Assembly: GCA_964057225.1 (NCBI GenBank)
Contig: OZ059895.1
Location: forward strand, 12,834,001-12,898,000
Length of the DNA: 64,000 nucleotides
From: Auanema rhodensis
Taxonomy: Eukaryota > Nematoda > Chromadorea > Rhabditida > Rhabditidae
Direction of reading: 5' to 3'
Made by a program: the position numbers and the translations under genes. Position 1 is the first letter of the stretch; each line of letters opens with the position of its first letter. Below, in pieces: positions 29,801 to 40,508 of the stretch. Under the pieces are notes generated by a model. It was not told the origin of the DNA. It searched no databases and was given only the letters and a program-made list of their open reading frames with translations.

Positions 29801-31014
29801 CAGTTTTTCAATGTTTGCTTAATGACTCCGGTTATTTTTGGTATATAGAACTTTTGTCTGAGTTGAATAAGCGTGAAATTTTTGCCTTGATGATTATTAT
29901 CTTTGTGTATTTTGTTGATCAGTTTTTTAACTATGGGGTTTGTTTTGAGAAGGAATATAGGGTTTTTTGTCTCTTCGGGAAGAAGAGTATTTTGTAAACG
30001 ACTTCTTACGCGATAAATGTCCCATGTATCTTTGAAGAATTTTAAATTTATATTTCTTTGCTGTAGCTCATCGAGGCTCATATTAGATTGGCTGTTACTG
30101 ATCAAAATTTTTTCAATTATGTTGATGTCTTCAACAGTATTCGTGTCTGTTGATGTGAGATGTTTTATTTTTTGCAACTTGTTGGCGTTGTTAGGATGGA
30201 CTTTAAGAAACCATTTTTTGAATAATTTTCCTACGGTTGTCATTGTTTTGATCACATCATCATAGTTTTCACGAATGTTCCAAATATCATCGGTTGGAAG
30301 ATTGTCTATAATTATGTGGACCACATTGTGATGCTCCGATTCTGATTCTGCGTTATTCCTGTTAGAGTTCTTAGGCGAGCCGAATGATGTCAGAGGGTTA
30401 TGAGCGGAAAGTTTAGTTAACCAATGTGGACCTTTTATCCAGTCGGAATCTTGTAGTTTCTCGATGTCTGCACCTCGGGATCCGATGTCTGCATTATTGT
30501 ACGAAGTTTGTACATGATGTAATTCTACATTGCAACATACTTGTTTGATTTGGTGTAGCTGTTTATTTATAATGTTTGTTTGATTTTTAATGAACAGTGG
30601 GAGGGATTCTAGAGAAATAATCCATGATAGCGCGATGTTGCTATCGCTTACAATGTTGACTTTTGCCACTTTCGGGCATATGGTTACAATAGCTAATGCC
30701 ATTCGTACTGCTAAGCGGATGGCTAATAATTCTAATCGAGGAATTGTGGTCTTATTTTTGGGTGCTATGCGGGATTTACCGTTGAGCAGAGAACTAATCT
30801 GCTCGTTTGTTTGGAAATATGAACATGCGGCCATGGCTTGGTTGCTTGCGTCAGCAAAGACCCATAACTGTGTTTTATGTTCAGAGAATTTAAAATATCT
30901 TTTCATGGTCAATTGCTGATTGTTAATGTGATTAATATGTTGTTCCCATTGTTTGATATTATCTGATTCAATGGGTTGGTCCCATGATAATTTTGTGTTT
31001 ATGATTTCTCGCAA
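26674..31014 (-). CDS. RNase H - integrase - envelope polyprotein of the BEL/Pao element (3' part of pol plus env)
   Basis: 1,446 codons. RNase H (about 40-185) keeps FADAS, PRLELLA, SDSNIALSW and NNADIGSRG. Integrase has an HHCC zinc domain (about 375-420) and a DDE core (CDLMGP about 440, RSDCAGN about 498, GGCWERL about 548). A DUF5641-like C-terminal domain spans about 695-755. An acidic linker follows, then a signal-like segment near 895, a 40-residue ectodomain, a membrane segment (about 934-952), a 95-residue cytosolic part and a second signal peptide (LPSLLAIILALCIG, about 1047). After that comes a Cys-rich ectodomain resembling phlebovirus Gc. The last about 70 residues are out of frame. 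The frame is open 5' of the first Met, and pol is separated from the upstream ORF by a deletion and frameshift. Such envelopes are known in some nematode BEL/Pao elements. Confidence 0.85.
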   Translation of the reverse strand: MREIINTKLSWDQPIESDNIKQWEQHINHINNQQLTMKRYFKFSEHKTQLWVFADASNQAMAACSYFQTNEQISSLLNGKSRIAPKNKTTIPRLELLAIRLAVRMALAIVTICPKVAKVNIVSDSNIALSWIISLESLPLFIKNQTNIINKQLHQIKQVCCNVELHHVQTSYNNADIGSRGADIEKLQDSDWIKGPHWLTKLSAHNPLTSFGSPKNSNRNNAESESEHHNVVHIIIDNLPTDDIWNIRENYDDVIKTMTTVGKLFKKWFLKVHPNNANKLQKIKHLTSTDTNTVEDINIIEKILISNSQSNMSLDELQQRNINLKFFKDTWDIYRVRSRLQNTLLPEETKNPIFLLKTNPIVKKLINKIHKDNNHQGKNFTLIQLRQKFYIPKITGVIKQTLKNCVTCKRFQSHPYELPDMPSLPKDRAILTRAFFSTGCDLMGPFTLRNGSKVHICLFTCMTTRAVHLEVVTNQSTVAFMNAFNRFISRRGTPEIMRSDCAGNFILSSKILETLEKTSDYNESSILNTLAQRKIKWIYNTPLSSWKGGCWERLVGVTKSSLKKCFVPSQMSLDDLHTAIVRIEAIINTRPLTHPHPDNLDVLPIRPIDFLTSAIKFSLPENNDNTHIFDIHSDIQTIQSTEQALEALQLSEDSASKFWTRFQEEYLTSLKDIFKHKNKRKNHTNLFPHKDEIVIIQNDMSPRGTWKLGRIIETITSSDGNIRSAKVATSNGNIITRSINQLYPLEIRCNTSNNKIIEDNSHIVQENNSSTDRIAHTDTVLDNIHSDHHIEHTDETIHENNNINDSNYNYDIAYESDNSQHDNTYTPETENNEDATNDRPQNKTKLSSVKTAKYTEQDEVTEKENIKAFPLKMSYATHQRKNNINPKIAADIMKALSLPIIISSTYAEEINSCKDSNMFTTKFIANPHCSPEMATWTVIITIMAVTLIVSCLCRMGYSQYRYKTWSKNTQTMLNIMKLKHKTISEQEDHETDQKITEDHNDTLQLKQTNTQDANIVDHETFQKHIYPILNHTRKPPKFSLFTRGSQTSLPSLLAIILALCIGSCSSCSDVHVQHFVNIRCDDNLACYHEYSQDIIFSPGTKQLCITITHSNHEIGQFKITKLYTEHVCQKNTRYFTRQTTVNILSILRCRHRGSCDGTCETNSLHNKIEELQPYTFPSQSGCFTSSARFYTCPMIWTDPCLFYKIEHIPVTEEVYEVYTCDSWSTQTVFNIETTLLQQKNNYNITLQPYTKNREQLFNITMLSQSQPPPEMYTKLFFSSKENTYITDIHTKGIIQCATEEAALKYFNNCTVSSFCSCTFNRFDEIKCRCDTPTFEKMSNTSDIKSPNQNFKTKDNTLSFSTNLDENCRFIPILKLSDFLQQFALRTCPDKTIRLLLLRAGCIRRIPMPYGRRNMDFYRMSKRSIHDKMLSKSSNHKSNNEKRKFSD

Positions 31015-31060
31015 GATAAGTTTGAGAGGTAACAGTAATGGTGCTGCTAATCCAATGGGA

Positions 31061-33565
31061 TCAAATATTGAGTGTAGCTGACTGAGTAGAATTCTCTTGG
31101 TGTAACTTGTGTGAGTCGTTGTTATTTTTATTGGGATAATGAAGGAGTCGTGTTCTTCTTATAGCTTCTGCTGTTGTATTTGCTGTAAGAATGATATTGT
31201 CAACGTATAGGTTGTTCAGTATTTCCATAGCTAATGGGTTATCTACTTTTGATTCTAAGAACCATTTTATGCCCATGTTCAATACGCTGGGGGATGCAGT
31301 GATACCGAACGGTAATCTGTTGAATCGAAGGGTTATGATATTGTTGTGAGATATTGGGTATTCTTTGTTTTTTATCCAAAAGAATTTGCATAGATTTTTG
31401 TGATTCTCTGTCAGTTGTATTTGTAAAAATGCGGCTTTGATATCGCATGTTATTAATATTGGTCTTGTTCTGCAGGAGATCATGATGTCGTGTATATATG
31501 TGATAAATGATCGTCCTGTGTGTATTATCTCATTCAACGACGGGCTGTCTTTCTGTTTAGCGGAGGCGTCAAAAACGATTCTGAGAGGGTTAGCCTTGCT
31601 GGGCTTCCAAACCCCATGGTGGGGCATATAAAACTCTAAAGGCTTCTGGTGATTGTTGGGAATTTGTTCGACAATGTTATCTTTGAGGTAACTTTCAATG
31701 GTTGTAGTATAGTGTGAGAGCATTTCTGGATTGTGCAGTAACTTTCGCCATAGGGATACGAATCTATGGTACGCGGGCATTTTGTTGTTTTTAAGATTTT
31801 TGAAGTTATTTTTTAACGGGAACGGTGCAATAATGCGGTTGTTCTCAATTTTTATATCTTTTGAGTATTCTTCATAGTAATCAATAGTGCGGTCTGCGTT
31901 GGCATTTTCTGTATTGATGCCGATAGAATCCAGTTCAAACAGATTAGTGAGGAGTTCTTTATGAGAGGTTTCTTTTGTTATTTCTTCTACTGTAGAGCAT
32001 AATATTACTTCTTGTTGTGTATTATCATCGGGAAGAGGAGCTTCTCCATGTATCATGTGGCCGAATACCAAATTTTTCAATCTCATACGTGAGGGGAGTT
32101 CGGTTTCTTCGTTTAAATGCATGAACAGTTTGTATCTATCCATGCCTATCAGTATATCCGGAGTAAATGATTCTCCGTTTGTTTGTGGATTGGCTAATTT
32201 TATTTTTCTTGTCTTTATAAATTTCAAGTCTTCTTTAGATAGCTTTGGACAACGTATGGGTGTGGTTAACATGAGTTTGGTGAATAGTTTTGTTACGATA
32301 AGGGATTCACTTGAGGTTCCAATAATTACCTTTACGTCCTGAACTTCGTGCGTTTCGGACAATGCTCCGATACCGTAAAAGGTTTTCTTTTGAGAACCAA
32401 GGATGGGCAATCCTAACTTAGTGGATAAGTCCTTGGATATAAAAGATCTCATGGATCCTTCATCTATGAGCATGCGTACTTGCTCATATTTTTTACTATT
32501 GTGGTTGTATATGTTCGCCATTGCTGTTCGTAATATTACTTGACTTTCTTCAATATTATGTGTGTCGGCAATGTGATTAAGCGATACTGGTGCATTAAGT
32601 GCCTCAGTAGGGATTCGATTATTAGTGTCAGATTCTTGTTTATATTCTGTTGTTTTTTTATTCAATAATTCTTCTGTGGTGATCAGTAAAGCCTGATCTT
32701 TTTTAATTGTGGGAGTTTCTTTATCTTTTTGGATATTTTGCACGTTTTTTCTTCCTTGTGAGCACAAGGAGGAATTATGGTCTCCTTGGCAATTTCGACA
32801 TTTTTGTTTTCTGCATTCGGAACTTTTGTGTTTCTCGGAAAAACAAATCCAACAGATGGCCTTTCCGCGGATGCGGTGTCTTCTTTTCTCTGGTGTTTCA
32901 AATGTGGTGCAATGATAAAAGCGATGTTCGGATGAATCGCAGAAAACACATGGCCAAGTTTGGGTTTTCCGTTGTTCTACGGAGTTTTCTTTATGTGCTA
33001 CAGATGTGACATTCTCTTTGTGATTTCGAAACTTTTGTTCATGACTATTTCTTGTTTGTTCTTTTAGAAAAAAGGAATAGATTTTATGGTCTACAGCTGC
33101 CAGCATTTCTTCAGTAGAATGGTAGTTGTTTGGATGAATTAGAATGTCTTCCACGATGTGGTATGGGAATTTGTTGAGAATCATCGCGGTACACATTTCG
33201 CGGGATACTGTAGCTCCGGCTGCTTCAATTTGCCTGATAAGTGCCTTGGTTTCTCCAAATGTTTCTTTGCATGCTTTTGCATTATTGCTTGCAAATCTCA
33301 AAATACGTAGTTGTGTTAAAAGAGAGTTGATATCCGACGAATAGTCTCCAAATTCAGAAACTAATGCTTCACGCATGAGCTCATAATTTTGAGCAGAGGG
33401 TTCTATTCCTCTGATTGCTATTTGTGAATTGCCTTTGAGGCTTTCACAGAGTAGGTTTACCTTTTCTAAGGTTGTAAACTGTTCATTATCATGAACAAGT
33501 CTATCAAAACGGCCCCAGAATGATTTGAAGTTCTCTGGTTTGCCATCAAATGTAGGTAGCGACAT
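31061..33565 (-). CDS. Gag - protease - reverse transcriptase (5' part) of the BEL/Pao element
   Basis: 834 codons. Residues about 1-150 match the DUF1759-type Gag of BEL/Pao. Three CCHC knuckles lie at about 207-268 (CVFC, CWIC, CRNC). The A17-type aspartic protease motif is IDEGSMRSFI near 365, with Glu where Ser or Thr is common. The RT starts around 648 with LRIVFDASAK, the first catalytic Asp in CDIKAAFLQI (about 709), and LYVDNIIL near 786, where the second Asp of YxDD is Asn. After about 805 the protein is out of frame: the segment that should follow the palm is deleted, and the normal thumb sequence resumes in another frame just before 31014. RT activity is therefore lost. Start at the first Met of the DUF1759-like domain. 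Confidence 0.88.
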   Translation of the reverse strand: MSLPTFDGKPENFKSFWGRFDRLVHDNEQFTTLEKVNLLCESLKGNSQIAIRGIEPSAQNYELMREALVSEFGDYSSDINSLLTQLRILRFASNNAKACKETFGETKALIRQIEAAGATVSREMCTAMILNKFPYHIVEDILIHPNNYHSTEEMLAAVDHKIYSFFLKEQTRNSHEQKFRNHKENVTSVAHKENSVEQRKTQTWPCVFCDSSEHRFYHCTTFETPEKRRHRIRGKAICWICFSEKHKSSECRKQKCRNCQGDHNSSLCSQGRKNVQNIQKDKETPTIKKDQALLITTEELLNKKTTEYKQESDTNNRIPTEALNAPVSLNHIADTHNIEESQVILRTAMANIYNHNSKKYEQVRMLIDEGSMRSFISKDLSTKLGLPILGSQKKTFYGIGALSETHEVQDVKVIIGTSSESLIVTKLFTKLMLTTPIRCPKLSKEDLKFIKTRKIKLANPQTNGESFTPDILIGMDRYKLFMHLNEETELPSRMRLKNLVFGHMIHGEAPLPDDNTQQEVILCSTVEEITKETSHKELLTNLFELDSIGINTENANADRTIDYYEEYSKDIKIENNRIIAPFPLKNNFKNLKNNKMPAYHRFVSLWRKLLHNPEMLSHYTTTIESYLKDNIVEQIPNNHQKPLEFYMPHHGVWKPSKANPLRIVFDASAKQKDSPSLNEIIHTGRSFITYIHDIMISCRTRPILITCDIKAAFLQIQLTENHKNLCKFFWIKNKEYPISHNNIITLRFNRLPFGITASPSVLNMGIKWFLESKVDNPLAMEILNNLYVDNIILTANTTAEAIRRTRLLHYPNKNNNDSHKLHQENSTQSATLNI

Positions 33566-33748
33566 TGCTGGTTTTTGGATGCTAGTTTGTTGGATGTGTA
33601 GGAATGACTTGATAATTTCCAGAAATTGATCATTCGATTTGTTTTCTGTTTCATTGTTTTCTGTTGAGCAATTGCTGTTGTGCTCAGATTCATTCTTATG
33701 AAGCGTTTTTCTCAGTTTTCTAAGTATGCGTTCGGCAGATCTAAACTA
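33566..33748 (-). other. Short leader of the BEL/Pao element
   Basis: About 180 bp between the primer site and gag. No further feature seen. Confidence 0.6.
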
Positions 33749-33760
33749 GCCGATGCACCA
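33749..33760 (-). other. Primer binding site, tRNA-Gly type
   Basis: On the minus strand, TGGTGCATCGGC begins three bases after the 5' LTR. It is complementary to the 12 3'-terminal bases of tRNA-Gly(GCC) as I recall it (GCCGATGCA plus CCA). Confidence 0.75.
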
Positions 33761-33763
33761 ATT

Positions 33764-34013
33764 TGTGGCGTTATACCACAAGTGTATAGTATGGTTGGAA
33801 GTAAAACACAAAGCGAATATGTAGAAAAGGGTTTATTGATGAATTAACATGACAAGCACGGAATAAAATCACTGACTGCGAACGTTGAAAATGTAAGACT
33901 GATCTCTTCTCGTGGGCGGTCGTCAGCCTGAAACAAAGAGTTAGTCATGCCAAATGTATAACACAACATGTGGTATGGATAAAAATTACTTAGGAAGTTA
34001 GAAGAAAAAAGAA

Positions 34014-34055
<42 letters not shown>

Positions 34056-34122
34056 ACAGGAGAGACAAATAAAACAATTGTTGAAGATAAAATTTATACA
34101 AACTCACTCGCTTATCGCGACA
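33764..34122 (-). repeat. 5' LTR of the BEL/Pao element
   Basis: 359 bp, same ends and elements as the 3' LTR. A GA microsatellite at 34016-34048 (plus strand) is longer than in the 3' LTR and accounts for the size difference. Confidence 0.94.
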
Positions 34123-34222
34123 GGATTTAGATGTAACGTAGAAAATCACATAACTAACATGAAATTGGAAAAAAAACAATAACGAGGATAAGTATGTAAA
34201 TCATTGAATATCAGGTATTTTC

Positions 34223-34342
34223 GCTTATGACCATACCACGTTGAAAGTACGCCATCCCGTCCGATCTGGCAAGTCAAGCAACGTTGGGCCCGGTTAGTAC
34301 TTGGATCGGAGACGGCTTGGGAATCCCGGGTGCCGTAAGCTT
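34223..34342 (+). rRNA. 5S rRNA: 5S ribosomal RNA (C6T)
   Basis: Full gene, C44/T102, with C6T giving a G-U pair in helix I. Lies 96-100 bp downstream of the BEL/Pao target duplication. Confidence 0.95.
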
Positions 34343-35549
34343 TTCAAATTTTTTTAACGATCATACCACGTTGAAAGTACGCAATGCAGCTGATTTTCAA
34401 TTTTATCTCTTCCGTAACAAATGTTTTTAATTTTCCAGCAGTTTTACTTAGATAGCTCAACCCAAGGCATCAAAATATCTTCAATCTTATTTCTATATTA
34501 CAGTTATAAACCAGTAGTTTATGAACCTTCATCTTAACTTTACTGTTTCTATCTATTTCCTATTGAAACAAACATTGTTTGAACACTATACAACTGTGAA
34601 ACCTTTTCTAATTTATTGTATTTGGATCTCATAAGATTTGATATCATCGAGGGATTTAGATGTAACGTAGAAAATTACATAACTAACATGAAATTGAAAA
34701 AAAAACAATAACGAGGATAAGTATGTAAATCATTGAATATCAGATTTTTTCGCTTACGACCATACCACGTTGAAAGTACGCCATGCAGCTGATTTTCAAT
34801 TTTATCTCTTCCGTAACAAATGTTTTTAATTTTCCAGCAGTTTTACTTAGATAGCTCAACCCAAGGCATCAAAATATCTTCAATCTTATTTCTATATTAC
34901 AGTTATAAACCAGTAGTTTATGAACCTTCATCTTAACTTTACTGTTTCTATCTATTTCCTATTGAAACAAGCATTGTTTAAACACTATACAACTGTGAAA
35001 CCTTTTTTAATTTATTGTATTTGGATCTTATAAGATTTGATATCATCGAGGAATTTAGATGTAACGTAGAAAATCACATAACTAACATGAAATTGAAAAA
35101 AAAACAATAACGAGGATAAGTATGTAAATCATTGAATATCAGATTTTTTCGCTTACGACCATACCACGTTGAAAGTACGCCATGCAGCTGATTTTCAATT
35201 TTATCTCTTCCGTAACAAATGTTTTTAATTTTCCAGCAGTTTTACTTAGATAGCTCAACCCAAGGCATCAAAATATCTTCAATCTTATTTCTATATTACA
35301 GTTATAAACCAGTAGTTTATGAACCTTCATCTTAACTTTACTGTTTCTATCTATTTCCTATTGAAACAAACATTGTTTAAACACTATACAACTGTGAAAC
35401 CTTTTTTAATTTATTGTATTTGGATCTCATAAGATTTGATATCATCGAGGGATTTAGATGTAACGTAGAAAATTACATAACTAACATGAAATTGGAAAAA
35501 AAACAATAACGAGGATAAGTATGTAAATCATTGAATATCAGGTATTTTC

Positions 35550-35669
35550 GCTTACGACCATACCACGTTGAAAGTACGCCATCCCGTCCGATCTGGCAAG
35601 TCAAGCAACGTTGGGCCCGGTTAGTACTTGGATCGGAGACGGCTTGGGAATCCCGGGTGCCGTAAGCTT
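35550..35669 (+). rRNA. 5S rRNA: 5S ribosomal RNA
   Basis: Full consensus gene, upstream GGTATTTTC, followed by a full unit. Confidence 0.97.
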
Positions 35670-36078
35670 TTCAAATTTTTTTAACGATCATACCACGTTG
35701 AAAGTACGCAATGCAGCTGATTTTCAATTTTATCTCTTCCGTAACAAATGTTTTTAATTTTCCAGCAGTTTTACTTAGATAGCTCAACCCAAGGCATCAA
35801 AATATCTTCAATCTTATTTCTATATTACAGTTATAAACCAGTAGTTTATGAACCTTCATCTTAACTTTACTGTTTCTATCCATTTCCTATTGAAACAAAC
35901 ATTGTTTAAACACTATACAACTGTGAAATCTTTTTTAATTTATTGTATTTGGATCTCATAAGATTTGATATCATCGAGGGATTTAGATGTAACGTAGAAA
36001 TTTACATAACTAACATGAAATTGGAAAAAAAACAATAACGAGGATAAGTATGTAAATCATTGAATATCAGGTATTTTC

Positions 36079-36198
36079 GCTTACGACCATACCACGTTGA
36101 AAGTACGCCATCCCGTCCGATCTGGCAAGTCAAGCAACGTTGGGCCCGGTTAGTACTTGGATCGGAGACGGCTTGGGAATCCCGGGTGCCGTAAGCTT
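36079..36198 (+). rRNA. 5S rRNA: 5S ribosomal RNA
   Basis: Full consensus gene; its spacer fragment reads GCCATGCAG. A stub unit follows. Confidence 0.97.
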
Positions 36199-37405
36199 TT
36201 CAAATTTTTTTAACGATCATACCACGTTGAAAGTACGCCATGCAGCTGATTTTCAATTTTATCTCTTCAGTAACAAATGTTTTTAATTTTCCAGCAGTTT
36301 TACTTAGATAGCTCAACCCGAGGCATCAAAATATCTTCAATCTTATTTCTATATTACAGTTATAAACCAGTAGTTTATGAACCTTCATCTTAACTTTACT
36401 GTTTCTATCTATTTCCTATTGAAACAAACATTGTTTAAACACTATACAACTGTGAAACCTTTTTTAATTTATTGTATTTGGATCTCATAAGATTTGATAT
36501 CATCGAGGGATTTAGATGTAACGTAGAAAATCACATAACTAACATGAAATTGGAAAAAAAACAATAACGAGGATAAGTATGTAAATCATTGAATATCAGA
36601 TTTTTTCGCTTACGACCATACCACGTTGAAAGTACGCCATGCAGCTGATTTTCAATTTTATCTCTTCCGTAACAAATGTTTTTAATTTTCCAGCAGTTTT
36701 ACTTAGATAGCTCAACCCGAGGCATCAAAATATCTTCAATCTTATTTCTATATTACAGTTATAAACCAGTAGTTTATGAACCTTCATCTTAACTTTACTG
36801 TTTCTATCTATTTCCTATTGAAACAAGCATTGTTTAAACACTATACAACTGTGAAACCTTTTTTAATTTATTGTATTTGAATCTTATAAGATTTGATATC
36901 ATCGAGGAATTTAGATGTAACGTAGAAAATCACATAACTAACATGAAATTGGAAAAAAAACAATAACGAGGATAAGTATGTAAATCATTGAATATCAGAC
37001 TTTTTCGCTTACGACCATACCACGTTGAAAGTACGCCATGCAGCTGATTTTCAATTTTATCTCTTCCGTAACAAATGTTTTTAATTTTCCAGCAGTTTTA
37101 CTCAGATAGCTCAACCCAAGGCATCAAAATATCTTCAATCTTATTTCTATATTACAGTTATAAACCAGTAGTTTATGAACCTTCATCTTAACTTTACTGT
37201 TTCTATCTATTTCCTATTGAAACAAACATTGTTTAAACACTATACAACTGTGAAACCTTTTTTAATTTATTGTATTTGGATCTCATAAGATTTGATATCA
37301 TCGAGGGATTTAGATGTAACGTAGAAAATTACATAACTAACATGAAATTGGAAAAAAAACAATAACGAGGATAAGTATGTAAATCATTGAATATCAGGTA
37401 TTTTC

Positions 37406-37525
37406 GCTTACGACCATACCACGTTGAAAGTACGCCATCCCGTCCGATCTGGCAAGTCAAGCAACGTTGGGCCCGGTTAGTACTTGGATCGGAGACGGCT
37501 TGGGAATCCCGGGTGCCGTAAGCTT
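37406..37525 (+). rRNA. 5S rRNA: 5S ribosomal RNA
   Basis: Full consensus gene, copy of 35550 in the second 1856-bp block. Confidence 0.97.
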
Positions 37526-37934
37526 TTCAAATTTTTTTAACGATCATACCACGTTGAAAGTACGCAATGCAGCTGATTTTCAATTTTATCTCTTCCGTAA
37601 CAAATGTTTTTAATTTTCCAGCAGTTTTACTTAGATAGCTCAACCCAAGGCATCAAAATATCTTCAATCTTATTTCTATATTACAGTTATAAACCAGTAG
37701 TTTATGAACCTTCATCTTAACTTTACTGTTTCTATCTATTTCCTATTGAAACAAACATTGTTTAAACACTATACAACTGTGAAACCTTTTTTAATTTATT
37801 GTATTTGGATCTCATAAGATTTGATATCATCGAGGGATTTAGATGTAACGTAGAAATTTACATAACTAACATGAAATTGGAAAAAAAACAATAACGAGGA
37901 TAAGTATGTAAATCATTGAATATCAGGTATTTTC

Positions 37935-38054
37935 GCTTACGACCATACCACGTTGAAAGTACGGCATCCCGTCCGATCTGGCAAGTCAAGCAACGTTGGG
38001 CCCGGTTAGTACTTGGATCGGAGACGGCTTGGGAATCCCGGGTGCCGTAAGCTT
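37935..38054 (+). rRNA. 5S rRNA: 5S ribosomal RNA (C30G)
   Basis: Full gene with a single C30G change (TACGGCAT), otherwise consensus. Confidence 0.95.
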
Positions 38055-38463
38055 TTCAAATTTTTTTAACGATCATACCACGTTGAAAGTACGCCATGCA
38101 GCTGATTTTCAATTTTATCTCTTCAGTAACAAATGTTTTTAATTTTCCAGCAGTTTTACTTAGATAGCTCAACCCGAGGCATCAAAATATCTTCAATCTT
38201 ATTTCTATATTACAGTTATAAACCAGTAGTTTATGAACCTTCATCTTAACTTTACTGTTTCTATCTATTTCCTATTGAAACAAACATTGTTTTAACACTA
38301 TACAACTGTGAAACCTTTTTTAATTTATTGTATTTGGAGCTCATAAGATTTGATATCATCGAGGAATTTAGATGTAACGTAGAAAATTACATAACTAACA
38401 TGAAATTGGAAAAAAAACAATAACGAGGATAAGTATGTAAATCATTGAATATCAGGTATTTTC

Positions 38464-38583
38464 GCTTACGACCATACCACGTTGAAAGTACGCCATCCCG
38501 TCCGATCTGGCAAGTCAAGCAACGTTGGGCCCGGTTAGTACTTGGATCGGAGACGGCTTGGGAATCCCGGGTGCCGTAAGCTT
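38464..38583 (+). rRNA. 5S rRNA: 5S ribosomal RNA
   Basis: Full consensus gene. Its downstream 5S fragment has one change (CCACATTG). Confidence 0.97.
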
Positions 38584-38992
38584 TTCAAATTTTTTTAACG
38601 ATCATACCACATTGAAAGTACGCAATGCAGCTGATTTTCAATTTTATCTCTTCCGTAACAAATGTTTTTAATTTTCCAGCAGTTTTACTTAGATAGCTCA
38701 ACCCAAGGCATCAAAATATCTTCAATCTTATTTCTATATTACAGTTATAAACCAGTAGTTTATGAACCTTCATCTTAACTTTACTGTTTCTATCTATTTC
38801 CTATTGAAACAAACATTGTTTTAACACTATACAACTGTGAAACCTTTTTTAATTTATTGTATTTGGAGCTCATAAGATTTGATATCATCGAGGAATTTAG
38901 ATGTAACGTAGAAAATTACATAACTAACATGAAATTGGAAAAAAAACAATAACGAGGATAAGTATGTAAATCATTGAATATCAGGTATTTTC

Positions 38993-39112
38993 GCTTACGA
39001 CCATACCACGTTGAAAGTACGCCATCCCGTCCGATCTGGCAAGTCAAGCAACGTTGGGCCCGGTTAGTACTTGGATCGGAGACGGCTTGGGAATCCCGGG
39101 TGCCGTAAGCTT
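38993..39112 (+). rRNA. 5S rRNA: 5S ribosomal RNA
   Basis: Full consensus gene in a run of full units at 529-bp spacing. Confidence 0.97.
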
Positions 39113-39521
39113 TTCAAATTTTTTTAACGATCATACCACGTTGAAAGTACGCCATGCAGCTGATTTTCAATTTTATCTCTTCAGTAACAAATGTTTTTAA
39201 TTTTCCAGCAGTTTTACTTAGATAGCTCAACCCGAGTCATCAAAATATCTTCAATCTTATTTCTATATTACAGTTATAAACCAGTAGTTTATGAACCTTC
39301 ATCTTAACTTTACTGTTTCTATCTATTTCCTATTGAAACAAACATTGTTTTAACACTATACAACTGTGAAACCTTTTTTAATTTATTGTATTTGGAGCTC
39401 ATAAGATTTGATATCATCGAGGAATTTAGATGTAACGTAGAAAATTACATAACTAACATAAAATTGGAAAAAAAACAATAACGAGGATAAGTATGTAAAT
39501 CATTGAATATCAGGTATTTTC

Positions 39522-39641
39522 GCTTACGACCATACCACGTTGAAAGTACGCCATCCCGTCCGATCTGGCAAGTCAAGCAACGTTGGGCCCGGTTAGTACT
39601 TGGATCGGAGACGGCTTGGGAATCCCGGGTGCCGTAAGCTT
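39522..39641 (+). rRNA. 5S rRNA: 5S ribosomal RNA
   Basis: Full consensus gene, followed by a full unit. Confidence 0.97.
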
Positions 39642-40050
39642 TTCAAATTTTTTTAACGATCATACCACGTTGAAAGTACGCCATGCAGCTGATTTTCAAT
39701 TTTATCTCTTCAGTAACAAATGTTTTTAATTTTCCAGCAGTTTTACTTAGATAGCTCAACCCGAGGCATCAAAATATCTTCAATCTTATTTCTATATTAC
39801 AGTTATAAACCAGTAGTTTATGAACCTTCATCTTAACTTTACTGTTTCTATCTATTTCCTATTGAAACAAACATTGTTTTAACACTATACAACTGTGAAA
39901 CCTTTTTTAATTTATTGTATTTGGAGCTCATAAGATTTGATATCATCGAGGAATTTAGATGTAACGTAGAAAATTACATAACTAACATGAAATTGGAAAA
40001 AAAACAATAACGAGGATAAGTATGTAAATCATTGAATATCAGGTATTTTC

Positions 40051-40170
40051 GCTTACGACCATACCACGTTGAAAGTACGCCATCCCGTCCGATCTGGCAA
40101 GTCAAGCAACGTTGGGCCCGGTTAGTACTTGGATCGGAGACGGCTTGGGAATCCCGGGTGCCGTAAGCTT
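40051..40170 (+). rRNA. 5S rRNA: 5S ribosomal RNA
   Basis: Full consensus gene; its spacer is interrupted at 40509 by the 3' LTR of copy 2. Confidence 0.97.
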
Positions 40171-40504
40171 TTCAAATTTTTTTAACGATCATACCACGTT
40201 GAAAGTACGCCATGCAGCTGATTTTCAATTTTATCTCTTCAGTAACAAATGTTTTTAATTTTCCAGCAGTTTTACTTAGATAGCTCAACCCGAGGCATCA
40301 AAATATCTTCAATCTTATTTCTATATTACAGTTATAAACCAGTAGTTTATGAACCTTCATCTTAACTTTACTGTTTCTATCTATTTCCTATTGAAACAAA
40401 CATTGTTTTAACACTATACAACTGTGAAACCTTTTTTAATTTATTGTATTTGGAGCTCATAAGATTTGATATCATCGAGGAATTTAGATGTAACGTAGAA
40501 AACT

Positions 40505-40508
40505 ACAT
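40505..40508 (+). other. Target-site duplication of copy 2 (ACAT)
   Basis: ACAT at 40505-40508 and 50188-50191. The intact spacer reads AACTACATAACTAAC, so integration was 6 bp from the position used by copy 1. Confidence 0.9.

Larger units (their letters stand above)
25154..34122 (-). mobile_element. BEL/Pao retrovirus-like element with phlebovirus-like envelope
   Basis: 8,969-bp LTR element on the minus strand with TGTCGCG...CCACA LTR ends and a 5-bp duplication. Order in its own sense: 5' LTR (33764-34122), tRNA-Gly-type primer site, gag-protease-RT ORF, RNase H-integrase-env ORF, env C terminus in a shifted frame, a zinc-knuckle ORF, 3' LTR (25154-25494). Breaks: a deletion with frameshift in the RT thumb region between 31061 and 31125, and a frameshift near 26870 in env. 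The LTRs differ at a few bases and in the length of a GA/CT repeat, so it is somewhat older than the Ty3/Gypsy copies. Confidence 0.93.
34123..40508 (+). repeat. 5S rDNA tandem array, block C
   Basis: Full genes at 34223, 35550, 36079, 37406, 37935, 38464, 38993, 39522 and 40051. Stub units at 34752, 35151, 36608 and 37007. A 1856-bp block (stub, stub, full, full) starting at 34752 is repeated at 36608, with shared spacer markers CAAGCATTG and ATCTTATAAG. From 37406 on, only full units follow at 529-bp steps until the Ty3/Gypsy copy 2 LTR at 40509. Spacers hold no other gene. Confidence 0.95.

Noticed and set aside
28458..30919. Plus-strand ORFs within the BEL/Pao element
   Set aside because: Antisense shadows of the integrase/env frame.
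34016..34048. GA microsatellite as a separate feature of interest
   Set aside because: Simple length change within the BEL/Pao LTR; it only explains the 341 versus 359 bp difference.
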